Origin: Azospirillum sp. TSO35-2 | GTDB taxonomy: Bacteria; Pseudomonadota; Alphaproteobacteria; Azospirillales; Azospirillaceae | Assembly: GCF_003116095.1 (NCBI RefSeq) | Contig: NZ_LGRA01000021.1 | Location: forward strand, 1,447,208-1,511,207 | Reading direction: 5' to 3' | DNA length: 64,000 nucleotides | Shown here: positions 8,863 to 16,284 of the stretch, piece by piece | Position numbering within the stretch: the first letter of the stretch is position 1 | Layout: each line of letters begins with the position of its first letter | Notes under the pieces: model-generated | Told to the model about the DNA's origin: nothing | Seen by the model: the letters and a program-made list of their open reading frames with translations, nothing else | Databases searched by the model: none | Translations under genes and position numbers: made by a program

Positions 8863-9620
8863 CGCCGGCCCTCCGCCCTGCCGGCCCTGCGCGGTGCCGG
8901 GTCGTCGGTCCAGCGCAGGGAGAACAGCAGGCGGACGCCGCCCGGTTCCCCGCGTTCGATGCCGATGGTGACGTTGCGGGCCGGTGCCCCATCCTCGATC
9001 AACGCGCGGGCCAGCACGCCGGCGCGGGCCACCGGGCCCGGCGGCTGGCTGGGCGTGCCGGTCGGGCCGATGCCGAGCAGCGCGTCCAGCTCCACCCGCT
9101 CGCCCTGGCGCGACTGGCGCAGCGCGTCGGCGACGCGGTCGATCAGCCCCTGGCGGTCGGGCCGCAGCGTCATGGTGCCGGGGACGAACAGGTCGTCGGC
9201 GGGCAACCGCACCTCCAGCAATTGGCCGGGGGCCACCACATCCACCTTGGCGACGGCCACGGCGGTCGCGAACAGCGCGCCGACGTCCTCCAGGCGCTGC
9301 ACGGCGAAGACCGTCCCGGCGCGCGAGGCCACCGGCTCCGCCCCGTCGCGCAGGCGCGGGTCGATGACGAAGCTGGGAAAGGTCCGCTCCAGCGACGCGG
9401 CCACCGCCTTCACCTTCTGCACCGTCTGCACCGAATTGGCGTTCAGCACGATGAAGAAGACCAGCAGCAGCAGGAACAGCGACAGCAGCATCAGGATGCT
9501 GCCGTTGTTGGGGTTGGCGTGGCCGTCGACCCGCCCGGCACCCGGATGCGGCGCCCGCAGTCCGGGCGTGCCGACTCCGGTGCTGGTGGTCCCGGTGCTG
9601 GTGGGCTTGCCGGCCAGCAT
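8859..9620 (-). CDS. Second MotB-like membrane protein, membrane Asp missing
   Basis: 253 aa. Gly/Thr/Pro-rich cytoplasmic N-terminus (1-38), a single hydrophobic helix (about 41-60, ILMLLSLFLLLLVFFIVLNA), a short amphipathic segment like the MotB plug region (SVQTVQKVKAVAASLE), and a degenerate OmpA-like C-terminal domain with LPADDLFVPGTMTLRPD. Unlike the next gene, the helix has no acidic residue, so it cannot be a classic proton channel by itself. It starts 4 nt after cheZ and overlaps the next gene by ATGA, so the two products are probably made together and may heterodimerise (inference). Confidence 0.75.
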   Translation of the reverse strand: MLAGKPTSTGTTSTGVGTPGLRAPHPGAGRVDGHANPNNGSILMLLSLFLLLLVFFIVLNANSVQTVQKVKAVAASLERTFPSFVIDPRLRDGAEPVASRAGTVFAVQRLEDVGALFATAVAVAKVDVVAPGQLLEVRLPADDLFVPGTMTLRPDRQGLIDRVADALRQSRQGERVELDALLGIGPTGTPSQPPGPVARAGVLARALIEDGAPARNVTIGIERGEPGGVRLLFSLRWTDDPAPRRAGRAEGRR

Positions 9621-9624
9621 GGCG

Positions 9625-10332
9625 TCAGTCGAAGCTGGCGAGCAGGCGGTCGATCTCGTCCTGGTCCATGGCGTTGCCGGGCAGCTGCGGCCCGTGCAGA
9701 AGCTGCTGCTCCGCCTCTTCGCTGCTCATCGGCTCGTAATGGCTCTCGGCCGCGGCGTCCTCGGCGGCGAGCTTGGCCAGCCGCGGGGCGTGGTTCTGCC
9801 GCACCTCGCTGCCGAAGGCGGCGACGATCTGGTCGACCTTCGATTCGATGTGCTTCAGCGTCCGCACCACCTTGCTGATGCGCTGGCCGGTGATGTCCTG
9901 GAAGTTGCAGGCTTCGTAGATCGCGGTGATCTGGTCGTTCAGCTTGGCCGCCGTTTCCGGCGCCGTCTGGCCGGCGATGCCGCCGATGGCGTCGCAGGCG
10001 TCGAAGATCGCGAAGGTCGCCTTCTCGGTGGCGCCCACCACCGCGTCCAGCTCGTCGGTCGCGCTGCGAATGTGCTCGTCGCGGATGTCGGCGGGCTGGA
10101 GCGCCGCGATCTCCTGCTTGGCGGTCTCGATGAAGCGGGCGAGGTCGACGACCTCCTTGTAGAGCCGCAGGTCGGTCGCCGAGATGTCGCCGTCCATGCT
10201 GCCCAGGATGGTGCGGACGATCTCCGTCACCTCGTCCCGCGACAGCGGCTTGGCCGCTTCGGCGAAGGCAACGTCGAGGCGCTGTCTCAGAAGCTTCTGC
10301 TCCGTCACGGCGGAATGGGCGGAAAAGGTCAT
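9625..10332 (-). CDS. cheZ: Chemotaxis protein phosphatase CheZ
   Basis: 235 aa, long helical hairpin protein. The catalytic helix carries FQDITGQR (residues 144-151). In CheZ the Gln of this DxxTGQ motif and a nearby Asp drive dephosphorylation of CheY-P. The C-terminus MDQDEIDRLLASFD matches the short CheY-binding tail of the family, after a flexible linker. It is the first gene of a minus-strand cluster with two MotB-like genes and the AMIN/TPR gene, which ties the cluster to motility. An acidic N-terminal half (about 30-100) is typical for alphaproteobacterial CheZ. Confidence 0.9.
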   Translation of the reverse strand: MTFSAHSAVTEQKLLRQRLDVAFAEAAKPLSRDEVTEIVRTILGSMDGDISATDLRLYKEVVDLARFIETAKQEIAALQPADIRDEHIRSATDELDAVVGATEKATFAIFDACDAIGGIAGQTAPETAAKLNDQITAIYEACNFQDITGQRISKVVRTLKHIESKVDQIVAAFGSEVRQNHAPRLAKLAAEDAAAESHYEPMSSEEAEQQLLHGPQLPGNAMDQDEIDRLLASFD

Positions 10333-10653
10333 CGGGCGTGTCCAGCGAGTGGGGCGGTTCCAGCGGGTGGTCGTTCCGCCGGCCGCCCGCGCGGAAAACC
10401 ACGGTGGCGGCCGAAGGTGAAGCTGCCGGAACCGCCCCGGGGAGCGCTTTCGGGTGCCGGTGCCGGCCGGAGGAGCGATGCCCCGACCGCCCGCGGCGCC
10501 CAGCCGTCCCGCCCAACGGTCCCAGGAACTGTCCCTAGCGGATCAACCGTAATTCGCGAGGGTTAAGAGCCCGTAAAGAGAGATCCGCCGACACAACTGA
10601 GTGGCGGAATCGGCACAGGTGTGACCGCAGGACCGCGGCCCAAGCCGGTCTGC
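10333..10653. other. Gene-free stretch upstream of cheZ
   Basis: 321 bp between cheZ and the small minus-strand gene. It must hold the cheZ promoter. A locally AT-richer segment (10545-10600) is the most likely place, but I could not identify a convincing sigma-70, sigma-28 or sigma-54 motif. Confidence 0.5.
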
Positions 10654-10782
10654 TCAGAACAGGCTGGCGGCCGGAACGCCCAGCAGGGTGGCGATGACGA
10701 TCAGCGCGCTGACCGCGGTCAGCTTCTCCGCCGACGACCAACGCTGCCAATCCCTTTTGAAGCTCTTCAGTTCGTCGGCCAT
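10654..10782 (-). CDS. 42-aa single-pass membrane protein
   Basis: Short ORF starting with ATG at 10782, preceded by a GGAAGG ribosome site at 7-8 nt. The first 18 residues are polar (MADELKSFKRDWQRWSSAEK). A hydrophobic helix (LTAVSALIVIATLLGVPAASLF) follows and ends the protein. It looks like a C-tail-anchored or N-in single-pass peptide. No known family is recognised. The ribosome site, the clean polar/hydrophobic split and the placement in an otherwise empty region support a real gene; conservation cannot be judged here. Confidence 0.55.
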   Translation of the reverse strand: MADELKSFKRDWQRWSSAEKLTAVSALIVIATLLGVPAASLF

Positions 10783-11164
10783 GACAAACCTTCCGGGTTC
10801 GAGAACTACACTGCAACGCAACGAAAGTGACACAGGGACAGTTGACGCGTGGTTAATGCCGCACATGGCCCTGTCAATCCCGACTACCTGGCACAGAAAT
10901 GCCACAGTCGCGGCCGTCAGAGCGATGATCCGCATCAAAGATCGGATAAATTATCGGCATTTCCATGCTCTCACCCGAGATGGAAGCGGCGCCGGCGGCG
11001 TGCCTCTTATGGTGGCTTCCAGAGACGGGCGGCGATGCCTAAATGATACGCTCCAGGTCAAGGTGGCCAGGTCAAGGTGGCCAGGTCAAGGTGGCCAGGT
11101 CGGTCTGGCCCGGGCGGCCAGGCGGGTGGCCGGGGCCATGGCGGGAGCGGCGGGGAGCCAGGGG
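10783..11164. other. Divergent intergenic region with 14-bp tandem repeats
   Basis: 382 bp between the divergent 42-aa gene and the patatin gene. It holds the promoters of both (none assigned with certainty) and the tandem repeat at 11053-11108. The segment 10800-10990 is visibly lower in GC than the genes on either side. Confidence 0.5.
11053..11108 (+). repeat. 14-bp tandem repeat, three exact copies plus one diverged
   Basis: The unit CCAGGTCAAGGTGG is repeated exactly at 11053-11066, 11067-11080 and 11081-11094, then in altered form at 11095-11108 (CCAGGTCGGTCTGG). It ends 56 bp before the patatin start codon and so lies in its leader or promoter. Confidence 0.9.
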
Positions 11165-12133
11165 ATGCGGATGGGGAACGGAACCGATCGGAAGATCGGG
11201 CTGGCGCTGGGCAGCGGCGCCGCGCGGGGCTGGGCCCACATCGGCGTCCTGCGCGCCATGGAGGAGATCGGCATCGAGCCGGACATCATCTGCGGCACCT
11301 CGATCGGCGCCGCGGTCGGCGCGGCCTATCTGACCGACCAGCTCGACGAGTTGCAGGCCTGGGCGCAGAAGATGGGCTGGATCGGCATGCTGGGGGTCAT
11401 CGACCTGACCTTCCGGCGCGGCGGACTGGTCGCCGCCGAGAAGGCGTTCGGCCGCTTCGACAACGAACGCAGCAACGTCCGGATCGAGGATCTGCCCCGC
11501 CCCTTCGCCTCCGTCGCCACCGACCTGACCACCGGCCGGGAGATCTGGCTGCGCGACGGGCCGCTGATGTCGGCGGTGCTGGCCTCGGCCGCGATGCCCG
11601 GCCTGTTCCCGGCGGTGCGCCGCGACCATCACCTGCTGGTCGACGGCGCGCTGGTGAACCCGGTGCCGGTGTCGCTGTGCCGGGCGCTGGGGGCCGACGT
11701 GGTGGTGGCGGTCAACCTGAACAGCGAGCTGTCGCCGCTGGGACGTCCCAACGGCAAGGCGGTGGCGCGGCGGGAGCCGGTGACCGCCGGCGGCGACGCC
11801 GGTTCCCCCGCCTTCTCGCAGCTGACCGGCCAGATCTCCACCTGGCTCGGCCGCAAGCCCAACCGGCGCACCCGCTTCCTGGCCGACCAGATCGACCACG
11901 CCCACGCGCCGATGCCCAACGCGCTGGAGGTGATGGCGGGGTCGATCGACATCATGCAGGACCGCATCACCCGCTCGCGGCTGGCCGGCGAGCCGCCGGA
12001 CGTGCTGATCGCGCCGCGGCTTGCCCACATCGGCATCCTGGAGTTCGACCGCGCCGCCGAAGCGGTGGAGATCGGCCACGCCGCCGCGTCGATGCTGCGC
12101 CCGTCGATCGAGCTGGCGCTGCGCCGCGCCTGA
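11165..12133 (+). CDS. rssA: RssA-like patatin phospholipase
   Basis: 322 aa. The patatin oxyanion loop GSGAARGWAHIGVL is at the N-terminus (about residues 14-27). The nucleophile elbow is GTSIG (Ser about residue 45), and the Ser-Asp dyad partner is in DGALVNPVP (about residue 160). The sequence parallels E. coli RssA over its whole length, including the C-terminal MAGSIDIMQDRI and GEPPDVLIAP segments. Predicted to hydrolyse acyl esters of (lyso)phospholipids in the cytoplasm or at the inner membrane; substrate unknown. The ATG at 11165 follows GGGGAG by 6 nt. The frame stays open far upstream, but that part holds tandem repeats and no family similarity. Confidence 0.88.
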   Translation: MRMGNGTDRKIGLALGSGAARGWAHIGVLRAMEEIGIEPDIICGTSIGAAVGAAYLTDQLDELQAWAQKMGWIGMLGVIDLTFRRGGLVAAEKAFGRFDNERSNVRIEDLPRPFASVATDLTTGREIWLRDGPLMSAVLASAAMPGLFPAVRRDHHLLVDGALVNPVPVSLCRALGADVVVAVNLNSELSPLGRPNGKAVARREPVTAGGDAGSPAFSQLTGQISTWLGRKPNRRTRFLADQIDHAHAPMPNALEVMAGSIDIMQDRITRSRLAGEPPDVLIAPRLAHIGILEFDRAAEAVEIGHAAASMLRPSIELALRRA

Positions 12134-12302
12134 GCCGGCCCAGCGGGAGCCGCACCGGCGAGCCGCGCCACCCAAATTGTTACGGGTGCCGCGCTGGACA
12201 AAACCCTTCACCCACGTACCATTCCTTCGCCGGACTCCGTCCGGACACGCATGACGTTCCGCCGGCCGCCACGGGCGCGGAATGGACCTGGAGCCGTGCC
12301 GC

Positions 12303-13883
12303 ATGAGCCAATCCGTACTGACCGACACCATCTCCGCCCTGCTGGCCAGCGGCACACCGCATTGGGGCAGCGGCGGCAGCGTGCTGGACGGCGGTTCCAC
12401 CGGCGTCGCGGTGACCGTCTCCTACGCCTTCCTGACCAGTTCCCGGCAGGTCGCCGCCGCCGACGCGTCGGGCTTCGCCACCATGAGCACCGCCCAGCGC
12501 GCCGCCGTCCGGCAGGCGCTGGCCGCCTGGAGCGCCGTGGCGAACATCACCTTCGTCGAGACCACCGACACGGCGAACGCCACCATCGCCTTCGCCACCA
12601 ACCGCCAGAACGGCCAATCCGCCGCCTACACCTATTACCCATCGACCGCGGCCCAGGGCGGCGAGGTGTTCATCGCCAACGACAGCCCCAGCAACAGCAA
12701 CCCGGTGTCGGGCAGCTACGGCTACATGACGCTGGTGCACGAGATCGGCCACGCGCTGGGGCTGAAGCATCCCGGCAACTACAACGCCGGGTCGGGCGGC
12801 GGCGCGGAGCCGCCCTATCTGGCGTCGGCGCAGGACAATTACGCCTACAGCGTGATGTCCTATTACAGCAACGCCTCGCTGCCGTCGGGAAGCTACCTGA
12901 CCGGCCCCAGCCTCTACGACATCGCGGCGATCCAGTATCTCTACGGCGCCAACATGGCGACGGCGGCCGGCGACAGCGGCTATGCCCTGAACACCGGCGG
13001 CTTCACCACGCTGTGGGACCCGACGGGGCGGAACAGCCTGGACGGCAGCGCCCAGACCGCGGCGCTGTCGCTCGACCTGCGGGAGGGCAGCTTCAGCACG
13101 GCGGGCAACACCACCTTCCTGGCGCTGGCCTACGGCACGCGGGTCCAGATGGCGACCGGCGGGTCGGGCGACGACAGCTTCACCGTCAACAGCCTGGGCG
13201 ACAGCCTGAACGGCGGCACCGGCAACGACACCGTGGTGTTCAGCGGCGCCTCCGCGCAATACCGCCTCGCCCGGCTCGACAACGGCAGCTATATCGTCAG
13301 CGGCGTCGAGGGCAACGACCTGCTGACCAGCATCGAGTATCTGCTGTTTTCCGACCGGACGACGGCGCTGGCCTCGCTCTCCGTCGCCAGCTTCGACCCG
13401 TTGCGCTACATCGCCTCCAACGCCGACCTGATCGCCGCCTTCGGCGCCAACGCCGCCGCCGGCACCGCGCACCTGACCGGCTACGGGGTGTATGAGGGGC
13501 GCAGCCTGACCGGGTTTGACCCCTACAACTATCTCGCCGGCTACGGCGACCTGCTGAACGCCTTCGGCAGCAACGTCACCGCGGCGACGCAGCACTTCAT
13601 CCAGAACGGCTACCGCGAGGGCCGGAACTCGACCTCGTTCGACGTGCTGTCCTACGAGGCGAGCAACCCCGACCTGATCGCCGCCTTCCGCGGCAACAGC
13701 GAGGCGGCCGAACTGCATTACATCCAGTTCGGCCGGTTCGAGGGGCGGTCCTTCACCGCCTTCAACGCCGCCGCCTATCTGGCCGCCAACCCCGACGTCG
13801 CCGCGGCCTATGGCGGCAGCCTGACCGGCGCCAGGCAGCACTACATCCAGTTCGGCTACGCCGAAGGACGGGCGCTGGCCTGA
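12303..13883 (+). CDS. Serralysin-like M10 metalloprotease with RTX-type and C-terminal repeats
   Basis: 526 aa, no N-terminal signal peptide. The zinc site HEIGHALGLKH (residues 146-156) and the Met-turn SVMSY (183-187) mark a metzincin of the serralysin type. A short glycine-rich calcium block (GGSGDDSF, LNGGTGNDTV) follows near residue 280. From about residue 364 to the end come four repeats of about 40-50 residues, each with an FDxxxY start, an NPDLIAAF-like centre and an EGR end. Such proteins are normally exported by type I secretion. No ABC/MFP transporter is nearby. An upstream ATG at 12282 is possible but less well placed. Confidence 0.85.
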   Translation: MSQSVLTDTISALLASGTPHWGSGGSVLDGGSTGVAVTVSYAFLTSSRQVAAADASGFATMSTAQRAAVRQALAAWSAVANITFVETTDTANATIAFATNRQNGQSAAYTYYPSTAAQGGEVFIANDSPSNSNPVSGSYGYMTLVHEIGHALGLKHPGNYNAGSGGGAEPPYLASAQDNYAYSVMSYYSNASLPSGSYLTGPSLYDIAAIQYLYGANMATAAGDSGYALNTGGFTTLWDPTGRNSLDGSAQTAALSLDLREGSFSTAGNTTFLALAYGTRVQMATGGSGDDSFTVNSLGDSLNGGTGNDTVVFSGASAQYRLARLDNGSYIVSGVEGNDLLTSIEYLLFSDRTTALASLSVASFDPLRYIASNADLIAAFGANAAAGTAHLTGYGVYEGRSLTGFDPYNYLAGYGDLLNAFGSNVTAATQHFIQNGYREGRNSTSFDVLSYEASNPDLIAAFRGNSEAAELHYIQFGRFEGRSFTAFNAAAYLAANPDVAAAYGGSLTGARQHYIQFGYAEGRALA

Positions 13884-13924
13884 CGGGGCCGCCGTTCAGG
13901 CTGCCCGGGTCCTCGAGCCGCCCA

Positions 13925-14920
13925 TCAGGCGGCGGGCCACATCCAGGTGAGTTCGTGCTTGTTGTGGTGCAGGTGCAGCAGCCGCCCGCCGGGGATGGCG
14001 GCGAAGGCGCGGGCGGTTTCGTGGTCGGTCTCCGCCTGGAACTTCAGGGTGCAGACGAAGCGCTTGGCCAGCCCGCTGTCCATCCACTCCCGCACCAGCC
14101 GCAGCAGCCGCGTCGGGTAGCAGATCACGTCGCAGCACAGCCAGTCCACCGGCCCGACCGCTGCCGGCTTCAGGCCGAAGGCGCTTTCCTGGCGGATCTC
14201 CACCCGCGGCAGCGCGGCGATGGCGGGGTCGAGCGGCGCCTTGTCGACGCTGACCACCGACGCCCCCAGCTCGTGCAGCACCCAGGTCCAGCCGCCCGGG
14301 CAGGCGCCGAGGTCGAGGCAGCGATCGCCCGGTCCCGGCTGCTCGCCGAACAGGGTCAGCGCCTCCCACAGCTTCAGGTAGGCGCGGTTGGGCGGGACGG
14401 TGCGGTTCTCGACGAAGGTCACCTCGCCGTTGCGGAAGGGGCTGGAGCAGCGCGCGGCGGCGACGATGGTCGACTCGTCCAGCAGCGTCCAGGAGCCCAG
14501 CGGCGCGGTCGGCAGCGGCGACGGGAAGACCACCGGCTTGGCCGAGACGTGCGGCAGGTTCTCCTGGATCAGCGTGGCGCGGCGGTGGTGGCGCTGCGAC
14601 CACAGGGCCCAGTTGCGCTGGATGTTGCGCAGCGCCTTCGCCCCGCCCTTGATCGAGGAGAACTCGATCCGCACCGGGTCGTACCAGATGTTCTGCGCCC
14701 AGGCCGCCGGCCGCGCCGGACCATCGGCGTAGACCAGCCGCCCGTCGACCGCGGCGACCTCGCCCAACTCGGCCACCAGATCGTCGAGGAAGCCGTCGGC
14801 CGCCAGATAGATCGTCTGGCCGAGCGGCGTCACCACGGCGCCGGCCGGGGTCTCGCCGGCGGAGGGCGGCGCGGAATCGGGGCCGGAATCGGGAGTGGTG
14901 TTGGGGGCGGTGTCGTCCAT
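13925..14920 (-). CDS. RlmM/FtsJ-like rRNA 2'-O-methyltransferase
   Basis: 331 aa. The C-terminal half is a Rossmann methyltransferase. The SAM-binding motif is DRCLDLGACPGGWTWVL, followed by VVSVDKAPLD (motif II) and DWLCCDVICYP (motif IV). The catalytic-lysine strand FVCTLKFQAE matches the K-D-K-E type of FtsJ/RlmM enzymes. The N-terminal half (about 30-150) would correspond to the THUMP-like part of RlmM. E. coli RlmM methylates C2498 of 23S rRNA; the same target is an inference. The ATG at 14920 is chosen because the upstream frame is low-complexity. It is divergent from bfd. Confidence 0.8.
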   Translation of the reverse strand: MDDTAPNTTPDSGPDSAPPSAGETPAGAVVTPLGQTIYLAADGFLDDLVAELGEVAAVDGRLVYADGPARPAAWAQNIWYDPVRIEFSSIKGGAKALRNIQRNWALWSQRHHRRATLIQENLPHVSAKPVVFPSPLPTAPLGSWTLLDESTIVAAARCSSPFRNGEVTFVENRTVPPNRAYLKLWEALTLFGEQPGPGDRCLDLGACPGGWTWVLHELGASVVSVDKAPLDPAIAALPRVEIRQESAFGLKPAAVGPVDWLCCDVICYPTRLLRLVREWMDSGLAKRFVCTLKFQAETDHETARAFAAIPGGRLLHLHHNKHELTWMWPAA

Positions 14921-15068
14921 GCCCCACGGGCTACCGCCGCCCGGCCGCGATTGCAAGCGCAAGCGTGCGCCGATGCGGCCGATGCCCTTCCCCGGGCCAT
15001 GCCGGGCCGGCCGGTGTGACAAAGGCGCACACCCCCCGCTAATATGCGAGCGGTTCGCAAAGGCAGCA

Positions 15069-15098
15069 TTGACAACGATTCTCAGTCTCAGGTAATGC
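15069..15098 (+). promoter_or_regulatory. bfd promoter with Fur-like box
   Basis: A perfect -35 TTGACA (15069-15074) is followed after 18 bp by a weak -10 (TAATGC, 15093-15098). Overlapping it, 15071-15089 matches 13 of 19 positions of the classical Fur box consensus by my count. Bfd genes are commonly derepressed by iron limitation, so a Fur/Irr-type operator here makes sense. Confidence 0.55.
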
Positions 15099-15141
15099 TG
15101 AGGACAGAACACGCCCGCACACCGAACGTTGCCGAGGGGCC

Positions 15142-15426
15142 ATGTACGTCTGCGTCTGCCACGCGTTGAACGACAAGAAGGTCAAGGCCGCCCTGGACCA
15201 GGGCGCGACGACCCCGGCCTCGGTGTTCCGCCATCATCAGTGCCAGGTCCAGTGCGGCAAATGCGTGCCGATGATGCGCAGCATGGCCAGCGAGCATCAG
15301 GCGGCCATCGCCCAGAAAAGCGTCGACTGCGCCCAGCAGGGCGGCTGCCAGCACACGGTCGGCGCCCCGGCCAACGCCGACACCCAGCCGCTCCCCCTGC
15401 CCGCCTACGGCATCGCCGCCGAATAA
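15142..15426 (+). CDS. bfd: Bacterioferritin-associated ferredoxin-like [2Fe-2S] protein
   Basis: 94 aa. The BFD/Fer2_BFD cluster ligands are C4 and C6 (CVC) and C38 and C41 (CGKC), at the spacing of E. coli Bfd. Bfd reduces bacterioferritin to release stored iron when iron is scarce. The C-terminal 35 residues extend past the domain and contain two more cysteines (in SVDCAQQGGC). The ATG follows GAGGGG. The Fur-like box just upstream fits iron control. No bacterioferritin gene is in the window. Confidence 0.9.
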   Translation: MYVCVCHALNDKKVKAALDQGATTPASVFRHHQCQVQCGKCVPMMRSMASEHQAAIAQKSVDCAQQGGCQHTVGAPANADTQPLPLPAYGIAAE

Positions 15427-15874
15427 GCGCCTCTCCGAGCGGGGTCCTGGTCCCGAACCTCGACTTTAGGCTGCGACAGAATGGTCGCCGTCTATGATTT
15501 TTGGTCGGATTGACCGACCCGCCGCGTTCCGGCACAAAAGCGTCAACAAAGCAAAATGGCCCCGTCAAAAAGACGGACTATATAAGGCCAAGCGGGTCGG
15601 ATGAAACCGACCCTGGAGGAAACGCACATCCAACCAGGAAGACATCCTCGGCCACCGGGTTTGCCTTGTCCCACCGGATCAGGGCAGCCCGGCGGAATTT
15701 GGATTCGGACGGGAATAGCCTTGTCCGCTCCATCCATCATTCCGGCATAGCGGGCATCCCCCATCGGGGTGTTCCAACTGCGCTTCCGTTGCGTTTTCGA
15801 CGCACCGGGCCGGCGGTATCGTGCCGCTTGGCCGAGATGTCAAAGAACGGTTGAGACTGACAGGAGGACATTTC
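15427..15874. other. Structured intergenic region, possible small RNA or leader
   Basis: 448 bp without a credible gene; the open frame at 15501-15854 has no coding character. It contains three simple hairpins: 15503-15519 (GGTCGG/CCGACC, 5-nt loop), 15562-15576 (CCGTC/GACGG, AAAAA loop) and 15594-15613 (GGGTCGG/CCGACCC, 6-nt loop). The AT-rich TATATAAG at 15579-15586 stands out. The first and third hairpins share the same stem sequence. Confidence 0.4.
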
Positions 15875-16180
15875 ATGAGCCGCCGCAACCGGCACGCCTT
15901 CGATACGCTGAGCCGTGACCTTGTCGTGCGCGCCACCGACCGGATGGAGACCCTGCGGTCCCTGGTCGAGCGGTCCGACAGCGACGGCCGCGAGGCGTGG
16001 GAGCGCACGCTCGACCATCTCCGCGGGCTGAACAACCGCGCCATCGCCCGCATCGAAGCCGCCCATCTGGCCGACGACGATGCGTGGCCCTTCGCCCGTT
16101 CCCGCGCCGACCAGGCGATGATGGATCTGATGCACGCGCTCGACGAATTCGACGGCCGCCTGCGCCTGCTGGCGGCGTAG
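15875..16180 (+). CDS. Small helical protein of unknown function
   Basis: 101 aa, beginning at an ATG 7 nt after a perfect AGGAGG (15862-15867), the strongest ribosome site in this part of the window. It is soluble, all-helical and Arg/Asp/Leu-rich, without cysteines, signal peptide or membrane segment. No family recognised. It stands alone between bfd and the era terminator. An upstream ATG at 15821 would add 18 residues but ignores the AGGAGG. Confidence 0.65.
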   Translation: MSRRNRHAFDTLSRDLVVRATDRMETLRSLVERSDSDGREAWERTLDHLRGLNNRAIARIEAAHLADDDAWPFARSRADQAMMDLMHALDEFDGRLRLLAA

Positions 16181-16217
16181 ACGCCTCCGCCCCACCCTGC
16201 GCGTCGGGTGAGGCCAA

Positions 16218-16258
16218 CAAAATTGGGGCCGGCCGAGGATGATCCTCGCGCCGGCCCC
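16218..16258 (-). terminator. Rho-independent terminator of the rnc-era operon
   Basis: Long GC-rich hairpin: arms GGGGCCGGC (16225-16233) and GCCGGCCCC (16250-16258), with an inner GAGGAT/ATCCTC stem. Read on the minus strand it is followed by a short T-run (16219-16224 complement), 27 nt beyond the era stop. It may also stop read-through from the plus-strand gene ending at 16180. Confidence 0.8.
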
Positions 16259-16284
16259 ATTCACGTTCGGGCTGACGGTTCCGG

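Noticed and set aside
11053..11108. 14-bp repeats considered as iterons of an origin
   Set aside because: Too few copies, GC-rich, no rep or dnaA gene nearby; a promoter-linked repeat is more likely.
15501..15854. 117-codon plus-strand frame in the structured intergenic region
   Set aside because: No ribosome site, codon pattern unlike the genome, passes through hairpins; treated as noncoding.
16181..16284. Possible tRNA or small RNA near the era terminator
   Set aside because: The structure is a simple long hairpin with T-run on the minus strand; no cloverleaf features.
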